Origin: JALOOE01 sp964423545
GTDB lineage: Bacteria > Chloroflexota > Anaerolineae > CG2-30-64-16
Assembly (NCBI GenBank): GCA_964423545.1
Contig: CAYRFV010000101.1
Span: 1 to 17,529, forward strand
Direction: 5' to 3'
Length of the DNA stretch: 17,529 nucleotides
Shown: piece by piece, positions 17,048-17,529 of the stretch
Layout of the letters: every line of letters starts with the position of its first letter
Numbering within the stretch: the stretch's first letter is position 1
Position numbers and translations under genes: made by a program
Notes under the pieces: model-generated
Seen by the model: only the letters and a program-made list of their open reading frames with translations
Told to the model about the DNA's origin: nothing
Databases searched by the model: none

Positions 17048-17185
17048 GCGTTGCTCCTTGATGTGAATACGTTCGGCGTTCGAGGTCCACGTTTGCATCA
17101 TGGATTCAGGATAAGGGCGCGGGCTGAAACGACGATAAGTGAGGGCTGAGAGTTGGCTGTGAACTTACGGAAAGCGGCATCACCT

Positions 17186-17213
17186 TTGCTTTATGCGATT
17201 CGTGTGCTAGAAT
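17186..17213 (+). promoter_or_regulatory. Candidate promoter in the AT-richer gap
   Basis: TTGCTT (17186-17191) and TAGAAT (17208-17213) are 16 bases apart (TTTGCT one base earlier gives 17). Transcription would begin near 17220, followed by AAAGGAA (17245-17251), a possible ribosome site. No well-placed ATG follows that site in the open frame, so what it drives is unclear. The 405-base stretch 17048-17452 otherwise holds only the coding fragment listed next. Confidence 0.4.
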
Positions 17214-17224
17214 CCAACGAGTAG

Positions 17225-17428
17225 TCCACTACTATAGGTTCAACAAAGGAATCACATCCACTTGTCAAACAGATTCTTCCAGATATGTGTGACGATTCCA
17301 TCGACCGCGTTATCGGTGAAGTCCATTTCGGCAAAAAATGGAAACACTATGTGCGGAACTCTCAACAGTCACTGAGGCGGCGGGGACTCATTGACTCTGA
17401 TGGGGAGTATTGGTTCTGCGTGTCCTGA
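17225..17428 (+). pseudogene. Short coding fragment resembling a winged-helix C-terminus
   Basis: The frame is open from a stop at 17222-17224 to TGA at 17426-17428 (67 codons). The translation looks like real protein: HPLVKQILPDMCDDSIDR, then IGEVHFGKKWKHYVRNS and RRRGLIDSDGEYWFC. A basic helix pair ending in 'LRRRGLID..GEYW' resembles the recognition helix and wing of winged-helix domains found at the ends of some nucleases and regulators. I cannot name a family. The only ATG (17285) gives 47 residues and has no ribosome site, so this is either a decayed remnant or a small gene with an unusual start. Base composition is visibly less GC-rich than the neighbours, which hints at transfer. Confidence 0.35.
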
Positions 17429-17452
17429 GCTGTCCGAGCTTTGCTTGCGTAC

Positions 17453-17529
17453 ATGCCTGATCCTCTCACCGACGCCACCCTGCACCATGCGCTCGCCGCT
17501 CTGACGGCTCGCGACCCGCGACTGGCCAG
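17453..17529 (+). CDS. Start of a gene cut by the window end, possibly DNA-3-methyladenine glycosylase
   Basis: The ATG at 17453 opens a frame that reads MPDPLTDATLHHALAALTARDPRLA to the last base. The pattern 'L..ALAALTARDPRLA' resembles the first helix of the AlkA/HhH-GPD type DNA-3-methyladenine glycosylase family, where 'L...DP.LA' commonly opens the domain. Only 25 codons are visible and no catalytic helix-hairpin-helix is in view, so the assignment is tentative. There is no clear Shine-Dalgarno sequence upstream; the codon use returns to the GC-rich style of the rest of the window. Confidence 0.4.
   Translation, partial: MPDPLTDATLHHALAALTARDPRLA

Overview
The window is GC-rich bacterial DNA carrying a dense core-genome locus. 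Gene content and layout suggest a member of the Chloroflexota, of the Anaerolineae/Caldilineae kind. The reasons are a short EF-Ts of Thermus/Chloroflexota length, cyclophilin lipoproteins with Ala/Pro-rich linkers, a WecA-like transferase beside a large membrane/TPR protein, and GlpX plus pyruvate phosphate dikinase. This placement is inference; no rRNA or tRNA gene is present to confirm it.

Region 1 (2-6877, + strand) is an envelope and protein-quality group with small gaps. It holds the C-terminal part of a polytopic membrane protein with TPR repeats, a WecA/MraY-type sugar-phosphate transferase, a lipoprotein with two cyclophilin domains (the second lacks the catalytic arginine), a cytoplasmic cyclophilin, a VTT/DedA-like membrane protein, a small membrane protein of unknown function, and ribonuclease Z. 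A convergent Trm112-family gene (6937-7182, - strand) follows, with a long hairpin between the two 3' ends.

Region 2 (7183-13146, + strand) is the translation/lipid operon rpsB-tsf-pyrH-frr-uppS-cdsA, extended by glpX. It starts from a clear sigma-70 type promoter (7314-7342) followed by a structured leader. Its larger gaps contain GC-rich stem-loops. It supplies ribosome assembly, elongation and recycling, UMP for nucleic acids and CTP, the undecaprenyl carrier lipid, and CDP-diacylglycerol. GlpX (fructose-1,6-bisphosphatase) takes a place often held by dxr/rseP in other bacteria.

Region 3 (13147-16223) begins with a 263-base gap of successive hairpins. It then has a promoter with a perfect -10 box and a short leader whose hairpins compete with one another, followed by ppdK (pyruvate phosphate dikinase). 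A textbook 15-bp terminator ends the gene. GlpX and PpdK are both reversible-glycolysis/gluconeogenesis functions placed side by side.

Region 4 (16232-17529) holds a minus-strand five-helix membrane protein with an internal twin-arginine motif and a six-cysteine tail. Next is an AT-richer stretch with a promoter-like signal and a short winged-helix-like coding fragment. The window ends inside the first codons of what may be a DNA-3-methyladenine glycosylase gene.

The most interesting items are the structured leaders of rpsB and ppdK, the hairpin array between glpX and ppdK, and the possible dual Sec/Tat membrane protein.
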